Shown here one piece after another: positions 35,816 to 44,874 of a DNA stretch of 64,000 bases. The stretch spans positions 1 to 64,000 of the forward strand of contig JAUJMY010000003.1 of assembly GCA_030446625.1 (NCBI GenBank), given 5' to 3'. Numbering within the stretch: position 1 is the stretch's first letter; each line of letters starts with the position of its first letter. The notes below the pieces were generated by a model. It saw nothing but the letters and a program-made list of their open reading frames with translations, made no database searches and was not told the DNA's origin. The position numbers and the translations under genes are program-made. Source of the stretch: Gaiellaceae bacterium. Its GTDB lineage: Bacteria; Actinomycetota; Thermoleophilia; Gaiellales; Gaiellaceae.

Positions 35816-36076
35816 CTAGACCCGCGTCTCCATGTCGCGGCGCGCGTCCGCGATCGTGTCGTCGCCGACGGCGCGGATGACCTCCGGCCGGTCGAGGATC
35901 CGTGCGCGCTGCTCGGGGGTCGTCCGGTTGAGGACGTAGCGGTCGTTCAGGATCTCGTCGAGCGAGCGGCCGCGGTCGTGCTCGCGGATCACGTACGCCG
36001 CCAGGCGCTCCTCCTGGCTCGAGCGCGCGCCGAGGAACGAGAACGGATTCCGGAAGATCTCCGAGAGCTTCGGCAC
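35816..36076 (-). CDS. small conserved-looking protein of unknown function
   Basis: 86 residues (PKLSEIFRNPFSFLGARSSQ..), helical with a DRGRSLDEILNDRYVLNRTT stretch and acidic/basic alternation. No signal or membrane span. Not recognised. It starts 26 bp from the divergent gene at 36103 and ends at the base after the cyclodeaminase stop. Confidence 0.6.
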   Translation of the reverse strand: MPKLSEIFRNPFSFLGARSSQEERLAAYVIREHDRGRSLDEILNDRYVLNRTTPEQRARILDRPEVIRAVGDDTIADARRDMETRV

Positions 36077-36102
36077 GGGGCGCGATTGTATCCTTGCGCG
36101 CC

Positions 36103-36447
36103 GTGAGGAGAAAGGACACCTCGGCCAGGTTCGCCGAGCGCGTCCTCGACGGCGTCGACGATCGCGGCGCGCCCGAGCGAGTCGTCATCTGGATCGAGCG
36201 CAAGCCGGGCGCGGTCTGGGCCGTCGGGCGCGCAGTGAACCCGCAGCACCGCGCGAGCGACGCCGCGCGCCGCGACGACTACGTGTGGGAGGGCTACGAG
36301 CTCGAGGACGCGCTCGACGCCGCCAACGCGGCACTCGAGGACGTCGTGAGCGTGCTCGAGCAGGACGGCGGGACGCAGCGGGTCGCACCGTTCAAGCGGA
36401 CGGAGCTTCTGGGACCGCTCGAGCGCTGGTTCTTCGGCCGGCGCTGA
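36103..36447 (+). CDS. small protein of unknown function
   Basis: 114 residues from GTG 36103. TATCCT (36089-36094) is 8 nt before it, indicating a leaderless start; TTG 36094 overlaps that box and is rejected. ERVVIWIERKPGAVWAVGRAVNPQHRA suggests a beta-strand core followed by a helix rich in Glu/Asp. Unrecognised. Confidence 0.6.
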   Translation: MRRKDTSARFAERVLDGVDDRGAPERVVIWIERKPGAVWAVGRAVNPQHRASDAARRDDYVWEGYELEDALDAANAALEDVVSVLEQDGGTQRVAPFKRTELLGPLERWFFGRR

Positions 36448-36538
36448 GGTTTCTCGGCGGCGCCCCCCAGGAACGTCAGCCCGGGCTGAGACAGACCAGC
36501 GGTCGCGCGGCGCGACGCGCTGTTAGCCTCCGCGCGGA

Positions 36539-37366
36539 ATGGTGATTCGCCTCGGGCACAGCCCCGACCCCGACGACGCGTTCATGTTCTGGGCGCTCGC
36601 GGACGGCAGGATCGAGACGCGCGGGCTCGTCTTCGAGCACGTCGCTCGCGACATCCAGACGCTGAACGAATGGGCCCTCGACGGGCGGCTCGACGTGACC
36701 GCGATCTCGCTGCACACGTATCCGTTCGTGCAGGACCGGTACGCGCTCCTCCCGCACGGCGCGAGCATGGGCGCCGGCTACGGGCCGATCGTCGTCGCGC
36801 GGGAACCCCTGTCGCACGAGGAGCTTCGGGCCTCGGAGATCGCGATCCCCGGCCGTATGACGACGGCGTTCCTCGTCCTGCGGATGGCGCTCGGCGACTT
36901 CGCGTACCGCGAGGTCCCGTTCGACCAGGTTTTGGCCGAGGTGAGGGACGGGCGCGCCGACGCGGGGCTCGTGATCCACGAAGGGCAGCTGACGTACGAG
37001 GCCGAGGGGCTCGCGAAGTGCCTCGACCTGGGCGAGTGGTGGCTGCTCGAGACGGGGCTGCCGCTTCCGCTCGGCGTCAACGTCGCCCGGCGTGAGCTCG
37101 GCGAGGAGCGGCTGCGCGACGTCTCCGGCGTCCTGCGGGAGTCGATCCGCGTCGGGCTCGAGCACCGCGAGGAGGCGATGCGCTACGCGCTGCGGTTCGG
37201 GCGCGGCCTCGACGAGGGGCTCGCCGACCGCTTCGTGTCGATGTACGTCAACGAGCTCACGTGCGACTACGGCGAGGAGGGGCGGCAGGCGGTCGAGGAG
37301 CTGCTCCAGCGCGCTGCCGCGCTCGGCGTGTATGCCGATCCGGTCCGGCTCGAGTTCGTCGCCTGA
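36539..37366 (+). CDS. MqnD-like 1,4-dihydroxy-6-naphthoate synthase / MqnA-MqnD-SBP family
   Basis: 275 residues. LGHSPDPDDAFMFWALADG is the family opening (SPCPND-type in MqnD), followed by TAISLHTYPFVQDRYALLPHG and IAIPGRMTTAFLVL. MqnD acts in the futalosine menaquinone pathway. No other mqn gene is in the window, and related proteins include solute-binding members; there is no signal peptide, which favours an enzyme. TAGCCT lies 9 nt upstream. Confidence 0.75.
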   Translation: MVIRLGHSPDPDDAFMFWALADGRIETRGLVFEHVARDIQTLNEWALDGRLDVTAISLHTYPFVQDRYALLPHGASMGAGYGPIVVAREPLSHEELRASEIAIPGRMTTAFLVLRMALGDFAYREVPFDQVLAEVRDGRADAGLVIHEGQLTYEAEGLAKCLDLGEWWLLETGLPLPLGVNVARRELGEERLRDVSGVLRESIRVGLEHREEAMRYALRFGRGLDEGLADRFVSMYVNELTCDYGEEGRQAVEELLQRAAALGVYADPVRLEFVA

Positions 37367-37390
37367 GCGGCGGCCGCTAGCGTGCGCGGC

Positions 37391-38617
37391 GTGAGCCGCG
37401 CGGTCGTCCTCTCCGCCGTCCGGACGCCTGTCGGGCGCTACGGCGGCGTGCTCGCAGGCGTCCGCCCGGACGACCTCGCGGCGACGGCGATCGCCGCGGC
37501 GATGGAGCGGGCCGGCGTCGACGCGGGCGAGATCGAGGACGTCTACTTCGGCTGCGCGAACCAGGCCGGCGAGGACAACCGCAACATCGCGCGCATGGCG
37601 GCGCTGCTCGCGGGGCTCCCGGAGACGGTGGCGGGGGTGACGCTGAACCGCCTCTGCGCGTCCGGGCTGTCGGCCCTCGTCTCGGCGTGTCACGCAGTCG
37701 CGGCCGGCGACGGTGACCTGTTCGTCGCGGGAGGCGTCGAGTCGATGAGCCGCGCTCCGCTCGTGCTGGCGAAGCCGGACAAGGCGTTCCCGCGCGGCGA
37801 CCAGACGGCCTACGACAGCACGCTCGGCTGGCGCTTCCCGAACCCGCGCCTGGAGGCGATGTTCCCGCTCGAGTCGATGGGCGAGACCGGCGAGAACGTC
37901 GCGGACGGCTGGTCGATCGCGCGCGAGGACCAGGACGCGTTCGCGCTGCGCTCGCAGCAGCGGTGGGCGGCGGCCGACCGCGACGACCGGTTCGCGGACG
38001 AGCTCGTCGGGATCGGCGAGGCGAGCCGCGACGAGCACCCGCGGCCGGAGACGACGCTCGAGAAGCTGGGTGCGCTGAAGCCCGCGTTCCGCCCCGGCGG
38101 GACGGTCACCGCGGGCAACTCGAGCGGGATCAACGACGGCGCGGCCGCGCTCGTCGTCGCGAGCGAGGAGCGCGCGCGGGAGCTCGGCGTGGAGCCGCTC
38201 GCCGCGTTCGCGGGCAGCGCCGTCGCCGGCGTCGACCCGCGCGTGATGGGCATCGGCCCCGTGCCCGCCGTCAGGAAGCTGCTCGCGCGGGCCGGCCTCG
38301 GCGTCGGCGATCTCGACCTGGTGGAGCTGAACGAGGCGTTCGCGTCGCAGAGCCTGGCGGTGCTGCGCGAGCTGGGGCTGGACGAGGAGCGCGTCAACGT
38401 CAACGGCGGCGCGATCGCGCTCGGGCACCCGCTCGGGATGAGCGGCGCGCGCCTCGTCGTCACGCTCCTGCACGAGCTGCGCCGGCGCGGCGGGCGCTAC
38501 GGCCTCGCGACGCTGTGCGTCGGCGTCGGCCAGGGCCAGGCTGCCTTGTTCGAGCGAGACGTGTCCGCTTCGGGCACGGCCCCTGGTAGCCCGACCTCCT
38601 CCCCGCGTCGAGCATAA
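37391..38617 (+). CDS. paaJ: acetyl-CoA acyltransferase, PaaJ/PcaF-like thiolase
   Basis: 408 residues from GTG 37391 (TAGCGT 7 nt before; GTG 37382 overlaps that box). [20 protein letters not shown] is characteristic of beta-ketoadipyl-CoA thiolases. Catalytic Cys is in [13 protein letters not shown], His in [16 protein letters not shown], second Cys in [10 protein letters not shown]. It would split 3-oxoadipyl-CoA to succinyl-CoA and acetyl-CoA, the last step of phenylacetate breakdown whose other genes lie at 44-48 kb. About 18 extra residues follow the usual C terminus. Confidence 0.85.
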   Translation: MSRAVVLSAVRTPVGRYGGVLAGVRPDDLAATAIAAAMERAGVDAGEIEDVYFGCANQAGEDNRNIARMAALLAGLPETVAGVTLNRLCASGLSALVSACHAVAAGDGDLFVAGGVESMSRAPLVLAKPDKAFPRGDQTAYDSTLGWRFPNPRLEAMFPLESMGETGENVADGWSIAREDQDAFALRSQQRWAAADRDDRFADELVGIGEASRDEHPRPETTLEKLGALKPAFRPGGTVTAGNSSGINDGAAALVVASEERARELGVEPLAAFAGSAVAGVDPRVMGIGPVPAVRKLLARAGLGVGDLDLVELNEAFASQSLAVLRELGLDEERVNVNGGAIALGHPLGMSGARLVVTLLHELRRRGGRYGLATLCVGVGQGQAALFERDVSASGTAPGSPTSSPRRA

Positions 38618-38694
38618 CCCGCAGGTGCGCGCGGCTGGGTGACGCCTGCGTGCCGGAAGCGTCACGAGCGCGGCCTCCGTTATCGTCAGGCACC

Positions 38695-40164
38695 GTGGCG
38701 GTGGCGACCGAACGCGAGTACGGCCTCTTCATCGACGGAGAGTCGACGGAGGCGGCATCCGGCGAGTTCCGCGACCTCGTCGAGCCGGCGAGCGGAGATG
38801 CACTCGCGCGTGCTGCGATGGCGGGCGAGGCGGACGTCGACCGCGCGGTCGCCGCGGCCCGCTCGGCGCTCGACGGGCCGTGGGGCAAGACCCCGCCGAT
38901 CGAGCGCTCCCGGCTGCTGCACGCGCTCGCCGATGCCGTGCAGGCGAACCGCAAGGAGCTCGCGGAGCTCGAGGCGCGCAACGTCGGCAAGGCGATCGCG
39001 TCCGTGAAGCTGGAGCTCCACCAGGGTGTCGAGAACTTCCGCTTCTACGCCTCGGCGACCGCGTCGATCGCCGGCCGCTCGAACCCGATCGGCGGCTCGC
39101 TTCTCCACTACTCGCTGAAGGAGCCGGTCGGCGTCGCGGCGCAGATCGTGCCGTGGAACTACCCGCTGATGCTGGCGACGTGGAAGCTCGCGCCGGCGCT
39201 CGCCGCCGGCTGCTCCGTCGTCCTGAAGCCGGACCCGGCCACCCCTGTCTCGGCGCTGCGTCTCGCGGAGCTCGCAACGGAGGTCGGCTTCCCCGCGGGC
39301 GCCGTCAACGTCGTTCCGGGCGAGGGTCCGACGACGGGCGCGTACCTCGTCTCGCACCCGGGCGTCGACAAGGTGGCGTTCACAGGCTCGACCGAGAGCG
39401 GCGGGGAGGTCATGCGCCTGTGCTCGCGCCCGATCAAGCGGCTCACGCTCGAGCTCGGCGGCAAGAGCCCGAATCTCGTCTTCGCGGACGCGAACCTCGC
39501 CGATGCGATTCCGAGTGCGGTCTGGGGGATCTACTACTCGGCGGGGCAGAGCTGCGAGGCGCGATCGCGGGTCCTCGTCGAGGCGCCGCTCTACGACGAG
39601 TTCGTCGCGGCGTTCGCGGAGGCTGCCGGGCGCTTGAAGGTCGGCGATCCGCTCGAGCCGGAGACGCAGATGGGCTCGCTGATCTCGACCGCGCACCGCG
39701 ACAAGGTGCACGCGTTCGTCGAGCAGGGGCGCGACGAGGGGGCGGAGGTCGTGCTCGGCGGCGAGCCCGGCGACCGCGGCGCGTTCTACCCGCCGACCGT
39801 CCTCGCCGGAGTCGAGAACCGGATGGTGGTCGCGCAGGAGGAGATCTTCGGCCCCGTCGTGACGATGATCCCGTTCGAGGACGAGCGCGAAGCCCTGCGG
39901 ATCGCGAACGACACGAAGTACGGCCTGTACGCGACCGTCTGGAGCGGCGACCCCGCGCGCGGGCACCGGCTCGCGGCGCGGATCAAGGCCGGCGGCGTCG
40001 CGATCAACATGCCGTACACCGCGCTCACGGGGATCCCGTTCGGCGGCTACAAGCAGTCCGGGTTCGGGCGCGAGCTCGGGCTCGAGACGCTCGACAGCTA
40101 CCTCGAGACGAAGAGCGTGGTCGTCTCGACGAGCGCCAAGCCGTTCAACCCGTTCGGGCTGTAG
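38695..40164 (+). CDS. NAD(P)-dependent aldehyde dehydrogenase
   Basis: 489 residues from GTG 38695; TATCGT about 8-9 nt upstream. Catalytic Cys in SAGQSCEARSRV, general-base Glu in LELGGKSPN, oxyanion Asn in VPWNYPLMLA, cofactor loop FTGSTESGGE. Nearest in layout to betaine-aldehyde/aromatic-aldehyde dehydrogenases. Substrate unassigned; proximity to paa genes suggests aromatic or CoA-linked catabolism. Confidence 0.93.
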   Translation: MAVATEREYGLFIDGESTEAASGEFRDLVEPASGDALARAAMAGEADVDRAVAAARSALDGPWGKTPPIERSRLLHALADAVQANRKELAELEARNVGKAIASVKLELHQGVENFRFYASATASIAGRSNPIGGSLLHYSLKEPVGVAAQIVPWNYPLMLATWKLAPALAAGCSVVLKPDPATPVSALRLAELATEVGFPAGAVNVVPGEGPTTGAYLVSHPGVDKVAFTGSTESGGEVMRLCSRPIKRLTLELGGKSPNLVFADANLADAIPSAVWGIYYSAGQSCEARSRVLVEAPLYDEFVAAFAEAAGRLKVGDPLEPETQMGSLISTAHRDKVHAFVEQGRDEGAEVVLGGEPGDRGAFYPPTVLAGVENRMVVAQEEIFGPVVTMIPFEDEREALRIANDTKYGLYATVWSGDPARGHRLAARIKAGGVAINMPYTALTGIPFGGYKQSGFGRELGLETLDSYLETKSVVVSTSAKPFNPFGL

Positions 40165-41338
40165 CGGCGCCTCGCTACCGCTGGGTCGTCCTCGCGGCGG
40201 GAACGTTCGCGGCGACGGGCTTCTCGGCGTTCACGGTCGGCCTCCCCGTTCTCGCGCCGGCGCTGCGCGACGCGTACGACCTGTCGCTCTCCGGCGTCGG
40301 CGTGGTGCTCGCGGCGGTGTGGGTGGGGACGACGCTGACGCTCTTCCCGTGGGGGCTCCTGACGGATCGCGTCGGCGAGCGCTGGGTGCTCACGGGCGGG
40401 CTCGGCGCGTGCGGCCTCGTCGCGGCGGTCGCCCGCGCGCGCCGGACGCGAGGGTGCTGTTCGCGTTGCTCGCGCTGGCGGGGGCGGCCGGCGCGAGCGT
40501 CAACTCCGCGAGCGGCCGCGCCGTGCTGCACTGGTTCGGCCCCGACGAGCGCGGACTCGCGCTCGGCGTGCGTCAGACCGCGATCCCGCTCGGGGCCGGG
40601 GTCGCGGCGCTCGTGCTTCCGCCGCTCGTGGCGGCGGGAGGTCTCGACGCCGCGTTCGCCTTTCTCGGCGGTGTGTGCATCGCAGGCGCGGCGGCCGGAG
40701 GGGTCGTGATCCGCGACCGCCCGACGCACGAGCCACTCCAGCCGTCCGCGCCCTCGGCGCTCCGCGACCGCAGGATCTGGGGTCCTCGGCTGGGGAGCAG
40801 CCTCTACCTCGTCCCGCAGATCGCCGTGACCGGCTTCGTCGTCCTCTTCCTCCACGACGTCCGCGGGCTCTCGCCGGCCGAGGCCGCGGCGGTACTCGCC
40901 GCGATCCAGCTCGCTGCCGTCGCGCTGCGCATCGCGTCCGGCCGCTGGTCGGACGTCCTCGGCGACCGCCTCGTCCCGCTGCGCCGCACCGGGCTCGCCA
41001 TCGCCGCGGCCGTCGCCCTCACCACGGCGCTCACGAGCGCTCCGCTCGAGTTGCTCGTGCCGTCGTTCGTCGCTGCGGGAGGTCTCTCGATGGCCTGGAA
41101 CGGCCTCGCGTTCACAGCCGCGGCCGAGCTCGCCGGGCTCGGACGCAGCGGCGCGGCGATCGGCCTCCAGCAGACGATCCTCGCGCTCGTCGGGACACTG
41201 GTGGCGCCGGCCTTCGCCGCCACGGTCGACGCGACATCCTGGCGGACCGGGTTCGCGCTCGCCGCGCTCGCGCCGCTCGGCGGGTGGTGGGCGCTCCGTG
41301 CGCTCACCGGCGCGGTAGAGACGCGGGCGGTCGGGTAA
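40161..41338 (+). pseudogene. MFS transporter, frameshifted and lacking a normal start
   Basis: The first frame gives YRWVVLAAGTFAATGFSAFT .. GLLTDRVGERWVLTGG (the conserved MFS loop). Near 40440 it shifts to VLFALLALAGAAGASVNS and continues to VGTLVAPAFAATVDA.. with twelve spans in all. No ATG/GTG/TTG precedes the first span in its frame; the frame runs back to the previous stop codon, so a second indel is likely near 40161. Transporter substrate unknown. Confidence 0.8.
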
Positions 41339-41347
41339 CCCCGCAGC

Positions 41348-41956
41348 GTGCGCCTCTACCCCGAGCTCGCAAGCCCGCGGCTCGCCGCAGCCGCACGCGA
41401 CGCGGTCGCGATCGTCGCGCTCGTCCTGCTCGCGTGGCTCGGGGTCGCGGTGCACGACGCCGTCGATCGGCTCGCGGTTCTCGGCGAGGGCGTGAACAGC
41501 GCCGGAACATCGGTCCAGGGCGGATTCGAGTCGGCCGCGGAGAAGGTCGAGGACGCGCCGCTCGTCGGCGGAGGCGTGTCGGGAGCGCTGCGCGACGCGG
41601 GCGCCGACACGGGCGGCAACGCCGCCGAGCTCGGAGCGCGGGGCGAGGCGGCCGCGCACCGACTCGCCGACCTGCTCGGTCTCGTCGTCTTCGCGATCCC
41701 GGGGCTCCTCGTGCTCGCGCTCTGGCTGCCGCCCAGGATCGCGCAGATCCGCCGGCTGACGGCGGCGTCGCGCGCGCTCGCCGGCTCGGGAGCGCCGGAG
41801 CGGCGACGCCTCGTCGCGATGCGCGCCGCGTTCTCGCTCCCGTACGGGCAGCTCCTCCGGCACACCGACGACCCGATCGGCGACCTCGAGGCCGAGCGCT
41901 ACGAGCCGCTCGTCGCGGCCGCGCTCGAGGACGCCGGACTGCGCCCGCCGCGCTAA
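41348..41956 (+). CDS. two-span membrane protein of unknown function
   Basis: 202 residues from GTG 41348. Spans at about 22-38 (VAIVALVLLAWLGVAVH) and 113-131 (LLGLVVFAIPGLLVLALWL), separated by a Gly/Ala/Glu-rich extracytoplasmic loop and followed by a cytoplasmic basic tail. Unrecognised. It follows the transporter by 9 bp and converges on the DMT gene, overlapping it by 4 bp. Confidence 0.65.
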   Translation: MRLYPELASPRLAAAARDAVAIVALVLLAWLGVAVHDAVDRLAVLGEGVNSAGTSVQGGFESAAEKVEDAPLVGGGVSGALRDAGADTGGNAAELGARGEAAAHRLADLLGLVVFAIPGLLVLALWLPPRIAQIRRLTAASRALAGSGAPERRRLVAMRAAFSLPYGQLLRHTDDPIGDLEAERYEPLVAAALEDAGLRPPR

Positions 41957-42408
41957 GCGGCCTTGTGGAGCGAGAGCGCCGCGCCGACGGCGAGGAGCCC
42001 GATGCCGAGCACGCGTGGCCAGCCGAGCGGGATCTGCTCGAGCCCGAACAGGCCGAACCTGTCGATCAGCGCGCCCATCAAGAGCTGCCCCGCGATCAGG
42101 ATCCCGATCGTCGCGGCCGTTCCGATCCGAGGCGGCGCGAACGTGATCGTGAACACGATCAGCAGCCCCATCACGGCGCCGGACCAGAGCCAGGGCGGCT
42201 CGCGGAGCGCGGACGCGTAGCCCTCGAACCCGCGCCGGACCGCGAGCAGGAGCGCGGCCGCGAGCGCCGCGGTCGCGAGCGTCGCGAACGCGAGCGCCTC
42301 GACCGAGCCGATCCGGTCGCCGAGACGGCCCATGATCGCGGCCTGGACCGCACCGGCGAGACCCGCCACCACGCAGAGACCGACCGCGAGCGCCACGCCG
42401 CCGGACAC
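41953..42408 (-). CDS. DMT-family membrane protein (YdcZ/DUF606 type)
   Basis: 151 residues from GTG 42408 with five hydrophobic spans. VQAAIMGRLGDRIGSVEALAF and ILIAGQLLMGALIDRFGLFG match the YdcZ/DUF606 half-size drug/metabolite transporter family. Such proteins act as dimers or pairs; the substrate is unknown. Confidence 0.8.
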   Translation of the reverse strand: MSGGVALAVGLCVVAGLAGAVQAAIMGRLGDRIGSVEALAFATLATAALAAALLLAVRRGFEGYASALREPPWLWSGAVMGLLIVFTITFAPPRIGTAATIGILIAGQLLMGALIDRFGLFGLEQIPLGWPRVLGIGLLAVGAALSLHKAA

Positions 42409-42526
42409 GGTCAGCGGTCCAAGGTCGAGAGCTCGGAGTGGACGAGGCGGCGGCGCAAGGATCCTCCTTCGGAGACGCGACAGGCGAAGCTATACGCTCC
42501 CCCTCCCACGAGCCAGAGGAGGCGCG

Positions 42527-42808
42527 GTGGTCCGAGCGTTCGTCGTCTACGAGGGAGAGCCCGAGCCTGCGCGGTTCGCGCAGCACGCCGAGCTCTGCCG
42601 GCGCGTCCCCGGCGGCACGTTCAGGCACGGCAGGGTCTTCGCCGCGCCGACGGGCGAGCCGAGGTTCAAGTACTACGCGGAGTGGGAGTTCGCCGACAAG
42701 GACGCATTCAAGGCCGCGGCCCGGACGCCAGAGTTCGCCGAGACGGGCAAGGACGCGGCGGCGATGGGCATCCCGTTCCACGTCCACTTCGCGGACGTCG
42801 CGGAGTGA
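42527..42808 (+). CDS. EthD-domain protein
   Basis: 93 residues from GTG 42527 (GGAGG upstream). VRAFVVYEGEPEPARFAQHAE and FKYYAEWEFADKDAFKAAART fit the EthD ferredoxin-like fold of small catabolic accessory enzymes. TATACG lies at 42491. It heads a five-gene overlapping unit ending with the PaaF-like hydratase. Confidence 0.75.
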   Translation: MVRAFVVYEGEPEPARFAQHAELCRRVPGGTFRHGRVFAAPTGEPRFKYYAEWEFADKDAFKAAARTPEFAETGKDAAAMGIPFHVHFADVAE

Positions 42809-43620
42809 GCGAGGCGGCGCGGCCGGCGCCGCTCGCGCCGGAGGAGCTCGGCTTCGAGCGGATCGTCTACGAGAAGGCGCCGCCGCGCGCGACGATCACG
42901 CTCAACCGGCCCGAAATCCTGAACGCGTTCGACTTCCAGATGCTGCGCGAGCTCGCGCGCGCCTGCGAGGACGCGTCGTGGGACGACGAGATCCGCGTCG
43001 TCGTCGTCACGGGCACGGGTCGTGCGTTCTGCGTCGGCGCGGACTTGCGCGCCTGGGGCGCGGATCTGCTCGGCAACCCGAGCGAGTACTGGAAGTGGTT
43101 CGGCGCGTTCAAGGACATGCACGACCGGCTGCGCGAGATCGGCAAGCCGACGCTCGCGCGCGTGAACGGGATCGCCGTCGGCGGCGGGAACGAGCTCCAG
43201 ATGGCGTGCGACCTGGCCGTGATGGTCGACGACGCGTTCATCCGCCACGTCGGGCTCGAGCACGGGAGCGTGCCCGCCGGCGGCGCGACGCAGTGGCTGC
43301 CGATCATGGTCGGCGACCGGCGCGCGCGCGAGATCATCATGCTCTGCGACGAGATCCCGGCCGTGCAGGCGGAAGCGTGGGGCCTCGTCAACTGGGCCGT
43401 GCCGGCGGCCGAGCTCGACGCCAAGGTGGACGCCGTCGCGGACAGCCTCGCGCGGAAGCTGCCGCAGACGACGCGCTACGCGAAGCAGCAGCTGAACTGG
43501 TGGCGCGACCTTTCGTGGCACGACACCGTCGGGCACGCGCGCGACTGGCTCTCGCTCTCGATGCTGAACGACGAGACGCAGGACGCGATCCGCCGCTTCC
43601 TGGACAGGAGCAAGCAGTGA
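42805..43620 (+). CDS. crotonase-family protein, Oah-like
   Basis: 271 residues, GTG 42805 overlapping the EthD stop (GTGA). LNRPEILNAFD and GGGNELQMACDL (first catalytic-type Glu) are present. The second block is LEHGSVPAGGATQWLPIMVG, rather than the QPE..PGAGGTQ of ordinary hydratases, and recalls 6-oxocyclohexene-carbonyl-CoA hydrolases of anaerobic benzoate breakdown. An unusual substrate is therefore likely; assignment is tentative. Confidence 0.82.
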   Translation: MSEAARPAPLAPEELGFERIVYEKAPPRATITLNRPEILNAFDFQMLRELARACEDASWDDEIRVVVVTGTGRAFCVGADLRAWGADLLGNPSEYWKWFGAFKDMHDRLREIGKPTLARVNGIAVGGGNELQMACDLAVMVDDAFIRHVGLEHGSVPAGGATQWLPIMVGDRRAREIIMLCDEIPAVQAEAWGLVNWAVPAAELDAKVDAVADSLARKLPQTTRYAKQQLNWWRDLSWHDTVGHARDWLSLSMLNDETQDAIRRFLDRSKQ

Positions 43621-43985
43621 CGGACGAGCTGCGGGCCGCGTTCGACGAGTGGACGCGCGCCGTCGCGACGGGCGACGTGGCCGCCGCGGACGCCCTGATC
43701 GCGGACGACTACGCGCTCACGAGCGCCGGCGGGGTCGCTCCGCACGTCCCGCGGGGAGAGTGGCTGGACGCGCTCGCCGCCATCGAGACCCGCTCGTTCG
43801 CGCTGGAGATCGTCGAGGTGCGGGTCTTCGGCGACGTCGCCGTCGTCGCGTCGCGGCTGACGTGGGACGCGCGGCTCGGAGAACGCGACCTGAGCGGCGA
43901 GTACGCGCTCACCGACGTGCTGACCCGGACGGACGGGCGGTGGCGACCGAGCTGGCGCATCTCGACGCGGCTGAGCGGCGCGTGA
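43617..43985 (+). CDS. SnoaL/NTF2-like protein (DUF4440 type)
   Basis: 122 residues from GTG 43617 (GTGA overlap). DELRAAFDEWTRAVATGDVAAADALIADDYALTSA is the opening of NTF2-like folds; RTDGRWRPSWRISTRL is the final strand pair. Proteins of this fold are small isomerases, hydrolases or binding partners. It is co-translated between two crotonases. Confidence 0.78.
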   Translation: MTDELRAAFDEWTRAVATGDVAAADALIADDYALTSAGGVAPHVPRGEWLDALAAIETRSFALEIVEVRVFGDVAVVASRLTWDARLGERDLSGEYALTDVLTRTDGRWRPSWRISTRLSGA

Positions 43986-44749
43986 ACCTCGTCGAGCTCG
44001 AGCGCGACGGCGCGGTCGCCGTCGTCCTGCTGAACCGGCCCCAGCAGCTGAATGCGCTCTCCGACGAGCTGATGGAGGAGCTCGTCGCGGCGCTCGTCGA
44101 GCTCGATCGAGATGAGGCCGTGCGCTGCATCGTCCTCGGCGGCTCGGAGCGCGCCTTCGCGGCGGGGGCGGACATCGGCGTCCTCGCGCAGACGTCGCCC
44201 GTGGAGGCGGCGACGTCCGAGCGGCTCGCCCGCTGGGACGCGATCCGCAGGATCGGGACGCCGATCGTCGCGGCGGTGTCGGGGTACTGCCTCGGCGGCG
44301 GCTGCGAACTCGCGATGCTCTGCGACGTGATCGTCGCGTCGGAGACGGCGCAGTTCGGTCAGCCGGAGATCAACCTCGGCGTGCTCCCCGGCGCGGGCGG
44401 GACGCAGCGGCTGACGCGCGCCGTCGGCAAGGCCGTCGCGATGGACGTGATCCTCTCGGGGCGCTACCTGACGGCGCGCGAGGCGCTCGACTTCGGCCTC
44501 GTGTCGCGCGTGGTCGCGAGAGAGGCGTGGCTCGAGGAGGCGAAACGGCTTGCGCGCGCGATCGCGGAGAAGAGCCCGATCGCGCTGCGGCTCGCCAAGG
44601 AGGCGGTCAACCGCGCGTACGAGGGGCCGCTCCAGCTCGGTGTCGCGTACGAGCGACAGGCGTTCGGGCTCGCGCTTTCGTCGGAGGACGCGCAGGAGGG
44701 CATGAACGCGTTCCTCGAGAAGCGCAAGCCCGAATTCAGGGGCCGCTGA
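43982..44749 (+). CDS. paaF: enoyl-CoA hydratase, PaaF-like
   Basis: 255 residues from GTG 43982 (GTGA overlap). Both catalytic Glu are present: GGGCELAMLCD and FGQPEINLGVLPGAGGTQR, the classic hydratase pattern. It should hydrate 2,3-dehydroadipyl-CoA in the phenylacetate pathway, judging by neighbouring paa genes, though short-chain crotonase activity is also possible. A weak hairpin follows. Confidence 0.85.
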   Translation: MNLVELERDGAVAVVLLNRPQQLNALSDELMEELVAALVELDRDEAVRCIVLGGSERAFAAGADIGVLAQTSPVEAATSERLARWDAIRRIGTPIVAAVSGYCLGGGCELAMLCDVIVASETAQFGQPEINLGVLPGAGGTQRLTRAVGKAVAMDVILSGRYLTAREALDFGLVSRVVAREAWLEEAKRLARAIAEKSPIALRLAKEAVNRAYEGPLQLGVAYERQAFGLALSSEDAQEGMNAFLEKRKPEFRGR

Positions 44750-44768
44750 GCGTCCCCGAACCACCCCC

Positions 44769-44790
44769 AGGGGACCCCCGGATCCCCTGA
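44769..44790 (+). terminator. hairpin after the PaaF-like gene
   Basis: CAGGGGA (44769-44775) pairs with TCCCCTG (44784-44790) around an 8-nt loop; no U-tract, so termination is uncertain. Confidence 0.4.
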
Positions 44791-44874
44791 GAACAGGCTA
44801 GCCCGCCGCCGCGCACGGGGCGGGTGACGGAAATGCGCCAAGATTGCGCGCGTCGATCCACAGGAGGAGGCGCC

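Noticed and set aside
38880-40160. Plus-strand frame overlapping the aldehyde dehydrogenase
   Set aside because: Only its end (from 40161) is real coding sequence, the start of the MFS transporter; the rest is a shadow.
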